A stretch of 64,000 bases of DNA, taken from a virus. The stretch's first letter is position 1. Each line of letters starts with the position of its first letter. This document shows, in pieces, positions 39,949 to 48,751 of the stretch. The stretch is taken from positions 20,286 to 84,285 of IMG/VR virus record IMGVR_UViG_3300047287_000420; one strand, 5' to 3'. The position numbers were made by a program, and so were the translations under genes. The notes beneath the pieces are model-generated. The model saw nothing but the letters and a program-made list of their open reading frames with translations. It did not search any database and was not told the origin of the DNA.

Positions 39949-41466
39949 TTACTGCATGTCATTCAACATTCGGCAAGCAAGCCTTGTCGATGACTGAACG
40001 TAGTAACAAAGAACATCAACTTTTCCGACGCCGACAGACAGAGTTGGTGCGGTTCCTCCGGGGAAATCGTAATAAGAAGCGTAAGCAAGCGTGCCACCAG
40101 TCGAGCCCTGGGTAATAACAATCACCCCAGCTTGACCTTCTACAACGTTTGTCGGATTTCCTAAAGTTCTATTGCCGTTGATAGTGAGAGTAAAATTATT
40201 CCGAGTATTTAAATCTACTGAAACCGTTGCAGCGTCAGTAAGTGCTGTTGGCGTAATTCTATTAGCGCCTGTAAAACTCTGTGTGTTAGCAAGAATAGCT
40301 GCACCGGAAGGCTGAGGTCCTGTTGGGCCTGTTGCGCCTTGTGTACCCGTTACGCCTTGGGGTCCAGTAGCGCCGGTCGTACCTACTCCCGTAGCGCCAG
40401 TGACTCCCACGGCGCCTTGAACGCCGGTAGCTCCTGTTACACCAACAACACCAGTAGCGCCAGTTACGCCAACAACACCTGTTGCTCCAGTAACCCCCAC
40501 AGCGCCTTGAGGACCAGTGGCACCTGTTACACCGACAACACCTTGGACACCTGTTGCTCCGGTAACTCCCACGGCGCCTTGAGGACCAGTGGCACCTGTT
40601 TCACCTACGGCTCCTGTGGCACCAGATACACCAACAATTCCCTGAGGACCGGTTGGTCCCGTAATGCCTTGCGGGCCAGTAGCTCCTGTTTCCCCGACAG
40701 CACCTTGAACACCGGTAGCTCCCGTTACACCGACAACGCCGGTGGCCCCGCTAATCCCAACAACGCCGGTCGCGCCTGTGTCCCCGGTTGGTCCTTGAGC
40801 GCCAGTGGCACCAGTTACTCCAATTGGGCCGGTTTCTCCAATAGGTCCAGTAGCTCCAGTAACGCCTACAACACCAGTTGCTCCACTAACACCAACAACA
40901 CCAGTAGCTCCCGTGACACCAACTGGGCCGGTAACGCCAGTAGACCCAACCGGACCCGTAGCTCCAGTGGCCCCTCCAGGATCACCTTGAGGTCCCGTAG
41001 CTCCGGTAGTACCTGCAGGCCCTGTGGCTCCTGTTATGCCACGGGGGCCTGTGGCTCCAATGTTTCCTTGCGGTCCTGTAGCTCCTGAGATACCAATAGG
41101 ACCCGTCGCTCCGGTGGGTCCCTCTACACCTGTCGGGCCGGTCGCACCGCCGGGGCTACCCTGAGGACCGGTTGCGCCGGTTGTACCTACTCCAGTTGCT
41201 CCGGTAGCGCCAACAGAACCAGAGGCACCTGTAGCACCAGTCGCGCCGGCGGCGCCTGTCGCACCGGAGGGGCCGCCAGAAGGACCAGTAGGTCCCTGAG
41301 GACCTGTAGCACCGGTTGCCCCAGACCCTGCAATTGTTACAACAGAGCCAGAAAGATTTTTAGTCTGTAAACCACCTGTTGAGGTGTTGATAACTATCTG
41401 ACCTACTTCTATTTCGCTAGCGTCTACACCAGAGGGACTTGTGTTGAAATAAACTTTATTTGCCAT
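39949..41466 (-). CDS. Collagen-like fibre protein
   Basis: 505 residues. A 50-residue start domain, then about 340 residues of Gly-x-y triplets built from [15 protein letters not shown] units, then a 95-residue tip ([31 protein letters not shown]) shared with the fibre at 35758-36855. Expected to form a trimeric, stiff fibre for host contact. Confidence 0.88.
   Translation of the reverse strand: MANKVYFNTSPSGVDASEIEVGQIVINTSTGGLQTKNLSGSVVTIAGSGATGATGPQGPTGPSGGPSGATGAAGATGATGASGSVGATGATGVGTTGATGPQGSPGGATGPTGVEGPTGATGPIGISGATGPQGNIGATGPRGITGATGPAGTTGATGPQGDPGGATGATGPVGSTGVTGPVGVTGATGVVGVSGATGVVGVTGATGPIGETGPIGVTGATGAQGPTGDTGATGVVGISGATGVVGVTGATGVQGAVGETGATGPQGITGPTGPQGIVGVSGATGAVGETGATGPQGAVGVTGATGVQGVVGVTGATGPQGAVGVTGATGVVGVTGATGVVGVTGATGVQGAVGVTGATGVGTTGATGPQGVTGTQGATGPTGPQPSGAAILANTQSFTGANRITPTALTDAATVSVDLNTRNNFTLTINGNRTLGNPTNVVEGQAGVIVITQGSTGGTLAYASYYDFPGGTAPTLSVGVGKVDVLCYYVQSSTRLACRMLNDMQ
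40300..41320 (-). repeat. Tandem Gly-x-y coding repeats
   Basis: Degenerate tandem repeats of 9, 18 and 27 nt that encode GATGPxG-type collagen triplets of the fibre gene. They create a long open mirror frame on the plus strand that should not be taken for a gene. Copy number is likely to vary by recombination. Confidence 0.85.
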
Positions 41467-41469
41467 TGC

Positions 41470-42300
41470 TTAAATAGCCCCTCCACTAATTGTAATGTCT
41501 GCCCAAGAAGTTCCGTTCCATACTTTAATTTGCTCAGAAGTTGAATTAAACCAACCTGCACCAGGAACTGAAGGCGCAGGAGCTGAAGGTCCGTAAGCAA
41601 AACTTCTCGTGCTTCCTGTTTCGTACCAACCACTAGAAGTGGCATCGTAAACAAACAAATTACCCATAAGGGTATTGAACCAAAGAGAACCATCGCGAGG
41701 TGGGGCATTAAGCCCAGTTCCAGAAGGAGGAACTTCGCCTTTAACGGCAATTGCTTCGCTATTGGTTTGCAGCCAGCCTGAGGCTTCTGCATAAACAAGT
41801 AATCTTCCTTCAGCTGTATCGAACCACAAGGCTCCGTTAGTTTCAACAGGAGCGTTGTCTTGTACGTATACAGCTGATTGAACACCACTAATTGTGGCGG
41901 TTGAGTTTATTTCTAAACGACCATTTGATAAGTAATCAAAGTTGATATTAGATCCGGCTACAAGCGCACCAGATACAATAGCACCGTAGTTAGCATTTAC
42001 AATACTATAAATGCCACTTGACGTAAGGTATATACCAGACCCACCTACAACATTAGAACCTCCGCCTCCACCTTGGATTCCGCTCATCGAAGCGTTGAGA
42101 TCCTCGAGTGCTCGGACAACACCCTCAAAGTTATAAGGATATCCGTAAGGGCATCGAGTGTATGTAGAGGTTCCCACGACGCCGCTTACAGTTAAAAGGA
42201 TCTCATCAATGACGGTGACGATACCCTCGAAGTTCTCGCTATGAAGAGCACGAGGGAGCGTACCGTGAAGTGGACAGGCGGGTACGTTAGTTTCAGTCAT
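41470..42300 (-). CDS. Fibre or baseplate protein with LWFNT repeats
   Basis: 276 residues. Three imperfect repeats: GALWFDTAEGRLLVYAEASG, GSLWFNTLMGNLFVYDATSS and GAGWFNSTSEQIKVWNGTSW, a motif frequent in cyanophage fibre proteins. Precedes the collagen-like fibre by 3 nt. Confidence 0.75.
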   Translation of the reverse strand: MTETNVPACPLHGTLPRALHSENFEGIVTVIDEILLTVSGVVGTSTYTRCPYGYPYNFEGVVRALEDLNASMSGIQGGGGGSNVVGGSGIYLTSSGIYSIVNANYGAIVSGALVAGSNINFDYLSNGRLEINSTATISGVQSAVYVQDNAPVETNGALWFDTAEGRLLVYAEASGWLQTNSEAIAVKGEVPPSGTGLNAPPRDGSLWFNTLMGNLFVYDATSSGWYETGSTRSFAYGPSAPAPSVPGAGWFNSTSEQIKVWNGTSWADITISGGAI

Positions 42301-42353
42301 CTAAAAACGTAATCCCTCCCGTATTCTCCAGTTTAACCGAGAGAGATTAAATT

Positions 42354-42521
42354 CTACGTCTTTGTGCTACTGCGAGAAACTTTAAATACGAGCTCGCCGT
42401 TTCGCTCATGCACAGCAAAACTCTCCGCAAGTTTCCAGGCGGGAATACCGAGCACAGTAGCTCTATGGCGCAGGCCTTCCCAAGTAATCTCTTCTACGGG
42501 CTGGACGGTAGTTTTCGACAC
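42354..42521 (-). CDS. Hypothetical small protein (55 aa)
   Basis: 55 residues from GTG 42521, with AGAGG seven bases upstream and an in-frame TAG before it, so the start is well fixed. Reads EEITWEGLRHRATVLGIPAW then KLAESFAVHERNGELVFKVS. It is the first gene of the leftward fibre block. Function unknown. Confidence 0.65.
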   Translation of the reverse strand: MSKTTVQPVEEITWEGLRHRATVLGIPAWKLAESFAVHERNGELVFKVSRSSTKT

Positions 42522-42952
42522 AAAGCACCTCTACGTTTCACAAAGTCTATATCTTTTTAAAGATATATCAAACCCACGGGCTGGCCGGTTGTTTTTGAAC
42601 GCTGTCCTAAAAAAAATTCTCCTCAAAACTTTTTGTGGAAGTCGGCGTTCTCAACGAAACTGGATCGTTACTGTAGGAGATAAATTATTTGAATTAAATT
42701 TAGATAAACGTACTTAGTTAGTTTCTTGTAAAACTACTCAGGAAACATTAAGGAGACGTCTCAATAAAGATAAAAAGCTGTGTCTCAGCCCAGTCTCGTA
42801 TTGGAATACCTTAAAAAAGAAAGTATTAATCCTATGGGGTTCTGCACTAGCTATCCTTCTGTGCGCTCTATGGGTTCTGTAAGCTCCATAGTCTTTTAAC
42901 AGTCCCTGAAGCACCCTCGGTGCTACGATGCGCCCAAGATGCGACCCTTGGC
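42522..42952. other. Divergent control region between minus and plus gene blocks
   Basis: 431 nt, A/T-rich in its left half, without a gene I can defend. It holds an inverted repeat CTATGG-(12 nt)-CCATAG at 42868-42891, with a similar CTATGGGGTTCTG at 42832, which could be operators for the plus-strand genes. One plus frame ending at 42870-42872 would encode a basic peptide with a membrane segment (VLILWGSALAILLCALWVL) but has no normal start codon. Confidence 0.5.
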
Positions 42953-43642
42953 ATGGCTTTAAACCTGCGGGCAGTTGCGTTACTAGGTCTTTTAGATCTG
43001 GACGACACGGACTCGCCAACCCCCACCGGGGCTCCTGAGACAATCGAGAGACTCGGTCACTGGCACATCGAGCACTACGCAAACGTCTCGGCCTGGCGCT
43101 GTCTCTGCGGTAGATCTGAGCCCTTGCTGGTCCCTGCGGCGTTCCGTAAGCGCGTCCGTCTACCTCATGACCTTGTTCAGGCTTGCGAGGTGTGCAGGCT
43201 TGAGCTGGCCAGTACCTCTAGTCGAGCTGGTCGCCTTCACGCTTGGCTCGAGCGGCACCGCCCGCTGATCGACAGAGTCGAGCACTTGGAGTATCCGGAG
43301 GATCGGGGCTTCACTTACAGTGAGGATGACGGCCAGTGCACGCGTACTAGGCGGTTTATCTACGAAGCATTCTTTAAGACAAAACTAAGATCAAGTGACT
43401 ACGTGCGCTCCAGGTGCTCTAATCCATTCTGTATAAACCCATACCACCTATGTACCACACCGAGCCCGAATCAAAAAGCTACCCCTCAGATCGAAAAGCT
43501 GATTCACCACCTTCAAGAGCTGGGTATTTCGGCGAAGATCACGCAAAAGGTTTTACAAGAGAAGCACGGAACGAAATTATCGCTTTCCACAATCCAAGGC
43601 ATCAGGGCCGCGTCCAAGCAATTACTCGCCACAGCGGCTTGA
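42953..43642 (+). CDS. Zinc-binding, HNH-derived protein with C-terminal HTH, second copy
   Basis: 229 residues from ATG 42953. An N-terminal Cys cluster (AWRCLCGRSEP, then ACEVCRLELA near residues 46-90), then YVRSRCSNPFCINPYHLC near 156 in the HNH style with the first His replaced, and a C-terminal helix-turn-helix-like region (KITQKVLQEKHGTKLSLSTI). It shares the order of its last two parts with the gene at 17995. Likely a DNA-binding regulator, first gene of a plus-strand operon. Confidence 0.75.
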   Translation: MALNLRAVALLGLLDLDDTDSPTPTGAPETIERLGHWHIEHYANVSAWRCLCGRSEPLLVPAAFRKRVRLPHDLVQACEVCRLELASTSSRAGRLHAWLERHRPLIDRVEHLEYPEDRGFTYSEDDGQCTRTRRFIYEAFFKTKLRSSDYVRSRCSNPFCINPYHLCTTPSPNQKATPQIEKLIHHLQELGISAKITQKVLQEKHGTKLSLSTIQGIRAASKQLLATAA

Positions 43643-43851
43643 TTCTCGATTTACAGCAGATTATGCCTGCTAGTATTTCGGAGATTGCCGAAGTAGTCGG
43701 TCAATCGACGAGCACAGTTCGCAATCACTTGAGGCAGTTAATTCAACTAGACCTCGTAATTAAAACTTCTTTCGAGCAACACTCACTTTATTGTTTAAAT
43801 GGTTGTTACAACGTACACATCGCCCGCATACTCACAGAGCTCTTCGACTGA
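43639..43851 (+). CDS. Winged-helix DNA-binding protein
   Basis: 70 residues from TTG 43639, which overlaps the previous TGA as TTGA; ATG 43663 is the alternative. ISEIAEVVGQSTSTVRNHLR is a clear helix-turn-helix followed by a short wing, as in ArsR-type regulators. Probably a small repressor working with the zinc/HTH protein before it. Confidence 0.65.
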   Translation: MILDLQQIMPASISEIAEVVGQSTSTVRNHLRQLIQLDLVIKTSFEQHSLYCLNGCYNVHIARILTELFD

Positions 43852-44254
43852 GCTAAAGCGGCCTTGTCTCTGGGACGAAGAAGTCCGTATTGAGAATCTT
43901 CCAGGCTGGATTTATACAGATAACCAGCCGCCTGCCAGTTTTAAAGACTGTCAAGCGAAGATCAGCTCACTTGAGTACACGATCAAGGACATCGAGCTTC
44001 AGATTGAAATTCGAGAACTTGAACTTAAAACAGGATCTAGTCGCCACAGCAACGCTTTTGATTTCGAGCGCTGGAAAGTTGGTGCTCTCAAAGCTAAACA
44101 AACCCATTATTACCTGCTAAACGCATATAGTTACTGGTTGATCAAGAACACGCCTAATGTGGTTGACACCACTTCTAAGCTTGATAAACTGATCGCACTT
44201 CTCATCGAGGACCCAGCCGACTTCGAGACAAAAGCCTCAGCACTCTTAGACTAA
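43799..44254 (+). CDS. Hypothetical coiled-coil protein
   Basis: 151 residues, overlapping the winged-helix gene by 53 nt. A coiled coil in the middle (AKISSLEYTIKDIELQIEIR). Unrecognised. Confidence 0.65.
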   Translation: MVVTTYTSPAYSQSSSTELKRPCLWDEEVRIENLPGWIYTDNQPPASFKDCQAKISSLEYTIKDIELQIEIRELELKTGSSRHSNAFDFERWKVGALKAKQTHYYLLNAYSYWLIKNTPNVVDTTSKLDKLIALLIEDPADFETKASALLD

Positions 44255-44344
44255 ACAGACCACTGCGTAACAAAGGCCGTAGTGGTTCGAGGGGTGCTGT
44301 GTTCGTTTTAGCCTTTTCCGACCAGCAGTAATTCGCTCTGGTTG

Positions 44345-44376
44345 CCTGGCGCCAGGTGATCAAGAGGAGCCCCTCT
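44345..44376. promoter_or_regulatory. Palindrome and hairpin before an operon
   Basis: CCTGGCGCCAGG at 44345-44356 is a perfect 12-bp palindrome; AGAGG-AGCC-CCTCT follows at 44363-44376, just before the ATG at 44386. The 131-nt gap around it has no gene. An operator or start-masking hairpin is plausible. Confidence 0.45.
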
Positions 44377-44385
44377 CTTATTTAC

Positions 44386-44709
44386 ATGGATCAAACTCTT
44401 AAAGAAATCAAAACGATTCGAGAAGCACTCACCAGCATCGACATCTCACTACAGTTGTTGGTTTCTCAAAAAGAAGGGAAAACAACAAGTGCATTTGTAA
44501 GCAAAAAGACGATAAGCCAACGACTCAACATCCCTTCAGTAGCTATAGATAAATTGATACACCAGGGAATTGTCTCAGGAGGATCCTCCGGACTTGTGGA
44601 GGGTAAGCACTATTGCAAAGTAGACCCTACTGAGCGAAACTCTTCTAAGTTTCTGTATGATCCACACGCGGTTATGGAAGCCGCATGGAAGAACTTCACC
44701 AATGTCTGA
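44386..44709 (+). CDS. Hypothetical protein with HTH-like part
   Basis: 107 residues from ATG 44386. N-terminal coiled coil (LKEIKTIREALTSIDISLQL) and then TISQRLNIPSVAIDKLIHQG, which looks like an excisionase-type helix-turn-helix. Probably DNA-binding. Confidence 0.65.
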   Translation: MDQTLKEIKTIREALTSIDISLQLLVSQKEGKTTSAFVSKKTISQRLNIPSVAIDKLIHQGIVSGGSSGLVEGKHYCKVDPTERNSSKFLYDPHAVMEAAWKNFTNV

Positions 44710-45121
44710 CCTTTCTCGCGGCGCAACTGCCTTAATCAAAAACCTCTTCGGAGGTAATGAAACAGAGCGCATGATCAGTGCAGGCGTAGTCCGCACGATC
44801 CTTTCTGATATCACACGACTTTACTTTGAAAATCGAGCAGCAAGAGGTGAAGGCATTCTGGTATTCAATCCAGAAGATCCGGAGAACTCGAAGTACCTAA
44901 CCAAAAATGAACTTGAGAACGATCTTGCAGTAGCGCAAGAGGGTATGGACGAAAAAGCGGAAGCTTTATTCGCAAAAGTAATTCAAGTAATCGAGAAAGA
45001 GTCAGAGTCAGATCTTGCTCTGGTAGCGATGGTTCAATCGAACGAGATTGCAATCCACTTGATTGACCCAATCGAAGCCAACAAAAAGATCGATGAGTTT
45101 TCAAACAGTCTCATTCTCTGA
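44702..45121 (+). CDS. Hypothetical protein
   Basis: 139 residues from ATG 44702, overlapping the previous gene by 8 nt. Helical and acidic. Unrecognised. Confidence 0.65.
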   Translation: MSDLSRGATALIKNLFGGNETERMISAGVVRTILSDITRLYFENRAARGEGILVFNPEDPENSKYLTKNELENDLAVAQEGMDEKAEALFAKVIQVIEKESESDLALVAMVQSNEIAIHLIDPIEANKKIDEFSNSLIL

Positions 45122-45680
45122 TGATGATTATGTCTCACCTTCAGACTTAACAGCAACCACGGCTGCTTTTTTCGGCGGTTCGATTGAACTAGATCCAGCT
45201 TCAAGTGAAGTTGCTAACTCAGTGATTCAAGCTGAGCGTTATTTCACTTGGCGTGAAAACGGTTTAATCCAACCGTGGAAAGCTAAGAACGTTTATCTGT
45301 TTCCTCCAAGAAGTACCTTGGCTGGAGACGAACAACCAAAGAACACGCGGCTCTTTCAAAAGAACTACAGGTTCAAGAAATCAGCTCAACGGATCTGGTT
45401 GGAACTCTGTTATCGGAAGTGGCTTCACAACGAATTTGAACAAGCCATAGTCTTTTTAACTTCTTCTGAAGTTGCTCTTCTAGTTGCGCAAAAGATAAAC
45501 TTTGACTTTCCTCTGTGCGTTTTAGCTAGTAAACCTAAGTTACTTAAGGAGAAAGATTTAGAACCAATAAAAACTAAAGTTCTTGGTTTTGTTTATTACT
45601 TACCACCTAGATCAAACTACGAACAAAGTATACAGACTTTCTCTGAATACTTTAGTACGCTTGGGAGGGTGTATATCTGA
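45093..45680 (+). CDS. Dam-like methyltransferase homologue with altered motif IV
   Basis: 195 residues from ATG 45093. IELDPASSEVANSVIQAERY, FTWRENGLIQPW and NVYLFPPRSTL follow the phage N6-adenine methyltransferase order (LDPAS...AN...yyt..dGL...W...NPPY), but the catalytic NPPY is LFPPRS here. Asn and Tyr are both lost, so normal amino-methylation is doubtful. From memory, similar FPPR/YPPR proteins occur in cyanophages. It ends the plus-strand operon. Confidence 0.75.
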   Translation: MSFQTVSFSDDDYVSPSDLTATTAAFFGGSIELDPASSEVANSVIQAERYFTWRENGLIQPWKAKNVYLFPPRSTLAGDEQPKNTRLFQKNYRFKKSAQRIWLELCYRKWLHNEFEQAIVFLTSSEVALLVAQKINFDFPLCVLASKPKLLKEKDLEPIKTKVLGFVYYLPPRSNYEQSIQTFSEYFSTLGRVYI

Positions 45681-45933
45681 TTGGATCTTTCGTATCCCAG
45701 GAATCATCTGGGCCGAATTGATCTTTCTCACCAAACCCTAAACCTACGCCACGCGCAGACTGTAGTCTTTGCCGGGCTTTCGTTTCTTGCTGTCGAGTTC
45801 TATCACGAAGCTCTACGCCAAATAACTCTCCAGCAAATCGATGAAAAGAAGGGTCACGATCGACGTGGTGTTGACGACGCCGACCGTAACTCTCTGCTCG
45901 CTTCTCTATACCTAGCTTTGCGATGCTTCGCAT
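45652..45933 (-). CDS. Hypothetical virion-block protein
   Basis: 93 residues, very basic and Gln/Arg-rich (RTRQQETKARQRLQSARG). One base overlaps the gene before it. Its 3' end overlaps the methyltransferase-like gene by 29 nt (convergent). Unrecognised. Confidence 0.6.
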   Translation of the reverse strand: MRSIAKLGIEKRAESYGRRRQHHVDRDPSFHRFAGELFGVELRDRTRQQETKARQRLQSARGVGLGFGEKDQFGPDDSWDTKDPIRYTPSQAY

Positions 45934-46667
45934 CAGCCAAGGCTGCCGTAGTTCATCAAACCAGACACATCGCCACTTGTGTTGTAGTAGCGGCCAATGG
46001 CATCAGCTGTATTACGAGACCCGTAAATAAACTGTTGAGTTTGAGGATCTTGGTAATCGTACATTGCTTTGTACTTACCTTTAATCTGATTGCTGGTGGG
46101 GTCAACCCAATCAGCAACATCTCGAATAGAACCAACATTCATCGAAACCACCGGGGGGTCGAGCGCTAACTTTTCGTAACCGCCTAAACGACCAGCTAAA
46201 GAATATTGATTTTGAATATTCTGAACACGATCGTTTAATCGATTGTATTCACTAGAGATATCGGGAGAGATACCAAGATCAGCCCGACCCTGAGTTGCGA
46301 CATTAGCTACGGTGTCCGCAAAAGCGTCGTAGTACTTATTTAAAGCTTCTTCACCAGTCATCCCGGTAAGTTCGGGATAAATGTTTTCGATGCGCCGATT
46401 GATTTTTTTTGTAGTTCGACGTTGTTCTTGTTTAAGTGTTTTTGTGGCTTCTTTTATGTAATCTTCAATAGATCCAGCGGTACCGCCGCCGAACAAACCA
46501 CCGAGGCTTCCGGCGAGCCGAGTTAAATTGTCTAAATTGAAAACGTTTTCATTACTACCAATAGGAGCCCCTGAAAACCCAATCTTTCCTTCTCCAGGAG
46601 CGGAAGAAATCGGCTCCGAAACATTCTGCCAAGAAGTATTCGGAAAATCAGCAGCAGTGGCGGCCAT
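45933..46667 (-). CDS. Putative internal virion protein
   Basis: 244 residues. A Gly-rich segment (LTRLAGSLGGLFGGGTAG near residue 48) and then helical coil (IEDYIKEATKTLKQEQRRTT). Position between the virion lysozyme and the fibre block suggests an internal or tail protein. Confidence 0.7.
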   Translation of the reverse strand: MAATAADFPNTSWQNVSEPISSAPGEGKIGFSGAPIGSNENVFNLDNLTRLAGSLGGLFGGGTAGSIEDYIKEATKTLKQEQRRTTKKINRRIENIYPELTGMTGEEALNKYYDAFADTVANVATQGRADLGISPDISSEYNRLNDRVQNIQNQYSLAGRLGGYEKLALDPPVVSMNVGSIRDVADWVDPTSNQIKGKYKAMYDYQDPQTQQFIYGSRNTADAIGRYYNTSGDVSGLMNYGSLG

Positions 46668-46687
46668 GTTTGTTCTCGGTGGGTAAA

Positions 46688-46969
46688 TCAGGAGATAGTA
46701 GATTTGCCGGGTTTAAAGGCATCGACTGCCTGCCGAATAAGAATCCCTAGTAAGTCTCTGGTCTGATCCGTGTATGACGGACGGCTGCTATAACCACCGG
46801 GGGTTCCGGGGGTTCTTCCTAACCCACCTAAAATACCTTTACCAAGACCACTTAAGAAGTCCGAACCAAACTGACCCAGACTATATCCGCTGTTGGGACC
46901 GGTATTAACAGCCATCCCGACAGGGGTTTGACTAACCGGTACGTCAATCCCAGCAGCAAAGGGATTCAT
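46688..46969 (-). CDS. Hypothetical Gly-rich virion-block protein
   Basis: 93 residues with a Gly-rich core (FLSGLGKGILGGLGRTPGTP) that may be membrane-active. Lies between the virion lysozyme and the internal protein. Unrecognised. Confidence 0.65.
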   Translation of the reverse strand: MNPFAAGIDVPVSQTPVGMAVNTGPNSGYSLGQFGSDFLSGLGKGILGGLGRTPGTPGGYSSRPSYTDQTRDLLGILIRQAVDAFKPGKSTIS

Positions 46970-47001
46970 AGGTAACGCACTAACCTCTATTGATTATACG
47001 T

Positions 47002-47826
47002 TTAAATAACAGAGGAAGGAGCACTAAAAGCACCTAAAGCTTGAGCTAGAAGTTCGGCCTTAGCTACCTCCGCCGCTGCTACGTTACTTTGGAGATTTCT
47101 CGCCAAATCCTGCTCAACTGCCTGTTGATACTGTTCAGTGTTTTGACGCCCTTTATACGCATCTAGTATTATTCCAAGCTCTTGCTGCGCTGGGCTGACG
47201 GAGCTCTCAGAATAATCCGGCATTTCCGGAGTAGGTAAAGCGGAGCGCTGGCCGAACCCACGGCCGCCCATCACTCCCATCATGTCGATAAATTTGTTTA
47301 GTAAACCTATCCCTAGTCCAGAACTTTTAGCAGCTGCATCCTGCTGAGATGTGGGTTTAGCTGCGGCGGCTGCAGTAGCTCCTTGCTTTTCAGCAAACTG
47401 ACGCAGAGACTCAAAACTTTTTACCGGCTGCCCATAAGCACTTTTGCCTTGCAACGTGGGCAAAGAAGCCCAAGTTCCCGATAACTTAGCAACAGTCTCT
47501 TTAGTGATCGGGTCACGATCAGGGTTTACTCCCTTTGATCGAATAAGCGCTAGTGCAGCAATATCTTGAGATCTCGGCCCAAAATCTTTAAGTCCCTGCT
47601 GCTTGGCTACACCAGCCCAGGTATCAGGCATAAACTGATAAGCACCAGCCGCTGCACTGGAGTACTTACCGCCGTGAACCACTTGGTTCGGATGACGGCT
47701 TAGATCCTTGATTGGTTTATATCCAAACGTAATATCGTAACGTGGCGCAGAACCTCCCCAAGTACCCTCAGCGTAAGAAAGCAGATTTAGCCAACGACGC
47801 GCGTTAGGGCTTATAGGATCACTCAT
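47002..47826 (-). CDS. Virion-associated peptidoglycan lytic enzyme, GH104-like
   Basis: 274 residues. Residues 1-150 match lambda-R-type lytic transglycosylases: LLSYAEGTWG (catalytic Glu about residue 19), YDITFGYKP, and SSAAAGAYQFMPDTWAGVAK near 57-76. A linker rich in Ala/Gln and a helical tail follow. It sits among internal virion genes and probably opens the wall during DNA entry. Confidence 0.83.
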   Translation of the reverse strand: MSDPISPNARRWLNLLSYAEGTWGGSAPRYDITFGYKPIKDLSRHPNQVVHGGKYSSAAAGAYQFMPDTWAGVAKQQGLKDFGPRSQDIAALALIRSKGVNPDRDPITKETVAKLSGTWASLPTLQGKSAYGQPVKSFESLRQFAEKQGATAAAAAKPTSQQDAAAKSSGLGIGLLNKFIDMMGVMGGRGFGQRSALPTPEMPDYSESSVSPAQQELGIILDAYKGRQNTEQYQQAVEQDLARNLQSNVAAAEVAKAELLAQALGAFSAPSSVI

Positions 47827-48052
47827 CCTCTTCTTCGTCGAATATATCTATATTAGTGTCAATAGCCACGCCGATTTCCTCCATAACTGATTTAAAAGCC
47901 CGTTCGCGACATACAAATCTAAAAATTGTTTTCCATAAATACTGATCTCGATCTTCTCCTTTGAGAGCGTGGGCGGCGTTCTTTAGCCGTGTCAGGGTGA
48001 AGTCGTCTTCTAAAGTCAGGCCGACGTGAAGCTGCCCTTTCTCGTCTCTCAC
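47819..48052 (-). CDS. Hypothetical acidic protein
   Basis: 77 residues ending in an acidic tail (IDIFDEEEDE). Overlaps the lytic enzyme gene by 8 nt. Unrecognised. Confidence 0.65.
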   Translation of the reverse strand: MRDEKGQLHVGLTLEDDFTLTRLKNAAHALKGEDRDQYLWKTIFRFVCRERAFKSVMEEIGVAIDTNIDIFDEEEDE

Positions 48053-48106
48053 CGCCCGAAGTGCATCTAACCTCAGTTTAAATCAAATCATAATTTTGCT
48101 TAAGGC

Positions 48107-48355
48107 TCACCAACTCTTGCAGGCCCAATAACGAGCTTTCAGCTTACTGCCAGGGTTATCGCAGTTATGGCGTGCTCTAAAGTTTTCACGACGTTCTGGA
48201 ATGTGTTTTTTGATCGTCATGTTAGGATCTCCAAACCGAACGAGACGAACCTCATCACCTTCCTTGGCGGCCACGGCGAACTTCTTGCCTCCGTCTGAGT
48301 CCCGGCGAGGCTGGTTGTACCCCTTGAAAATCTCGCCAGCGATGCGGATCGCCAT
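48107..48355 (-). CDS. Conserved small phage protein
   Basis: 82 residues. GGKKFAVAAKEGDEVRLVRF, GDPNMTIKKHIPERRENFRA and ARYWACKSW form a pattern I recognise from many marine phages (a DUF6321-like protein). Function unknown; often near structural genes. Two Cys and His could bind metal. Confidence 0.78.
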   Translation of the reverse strand: MAIRIAGEIFKGYNQPRRDSDGGKKFAVAAKEGDEVRLVRFGDPNMTIKKHIPERRENFRARHNCDNPGSKLKARYWACKSW

Positions 48356-48490
48356 AGCCCTGGTCTAGTGCGTCTCCTCAGTCTACTGGGTTCAAACATA
48401 AAATTAACCTTAAGCTCAGAATCACAGATTCACTTCATGAAGATTCCTGCTAACCTTTTCGCGTTGTCTTCATTCACAACGCCACATTAA

Positions 48491-48742
48491 ATGGAATCCG
48501 CAAGGCTCTTGACAATCGCCCAGACCGCTGAGCTGCTGAACTGCTCTGCAGGCTTTGTACGTAAGCGTATCTCTCTGACTGAATCCAACCAGCCCGGAGG
48601 CTGGCCCAAGGGCATCTTCGTCAACCTGCAGCCCAACGGAGCCAAGTCCCTCTATCGCATCAATAAGGATGCACTTGAGGCTTACCTGAGTTCTAACGAA
48701 GAAGAGGCTAAAGTAGAAGAAAGCGCTGCTTGCGCTGTCTGA
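48491..48742 (+). CDS. Excisionase/MerR-type HTH protein
   Basis: 83 residues. LLTIAQTAELLNCSAGFVRK followed by RISLTE and YRINKDALEAYL is the HTH_17 layout. It starts a two-gene plus-strand island with the Dps-like gene (9 nt apart), which it might regulate. Confidence 0.75.
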   Translation: MESARLLTIAQTAELLNCSAGFVRKRISLTESNQPGGWPKGIFVNLQPNGAKSLYRINKDALEAYLSSNEEEAKVEESAACAV

Positions 48743-48751
48743 TAGGTAGCC

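Noticed and set aside
40339-41088. Long plus-strand frame rich in Ser, Cys and Thr
   Set aside because: It is the complement of the collagen triplet repeats.
40300-41320. CRISPR-like regular repeats
   Set aside because: Repeats are degenerate, have no unique spacers of constant length, and encode Gly-x-y triplets.
42364-42717. 117-codon plus frame in the divergent region
   Set aside because: Its first half is opposite the 55-aa gene that has a good start site. The second half is A/T-rich without a usable start.
45681-46169. 162-codon plus-strand frame after the methyltransferase-like gene
   Set aside because: It lies opposite two minus-strand genes that continue the virion block and shows no recognisable protein features.
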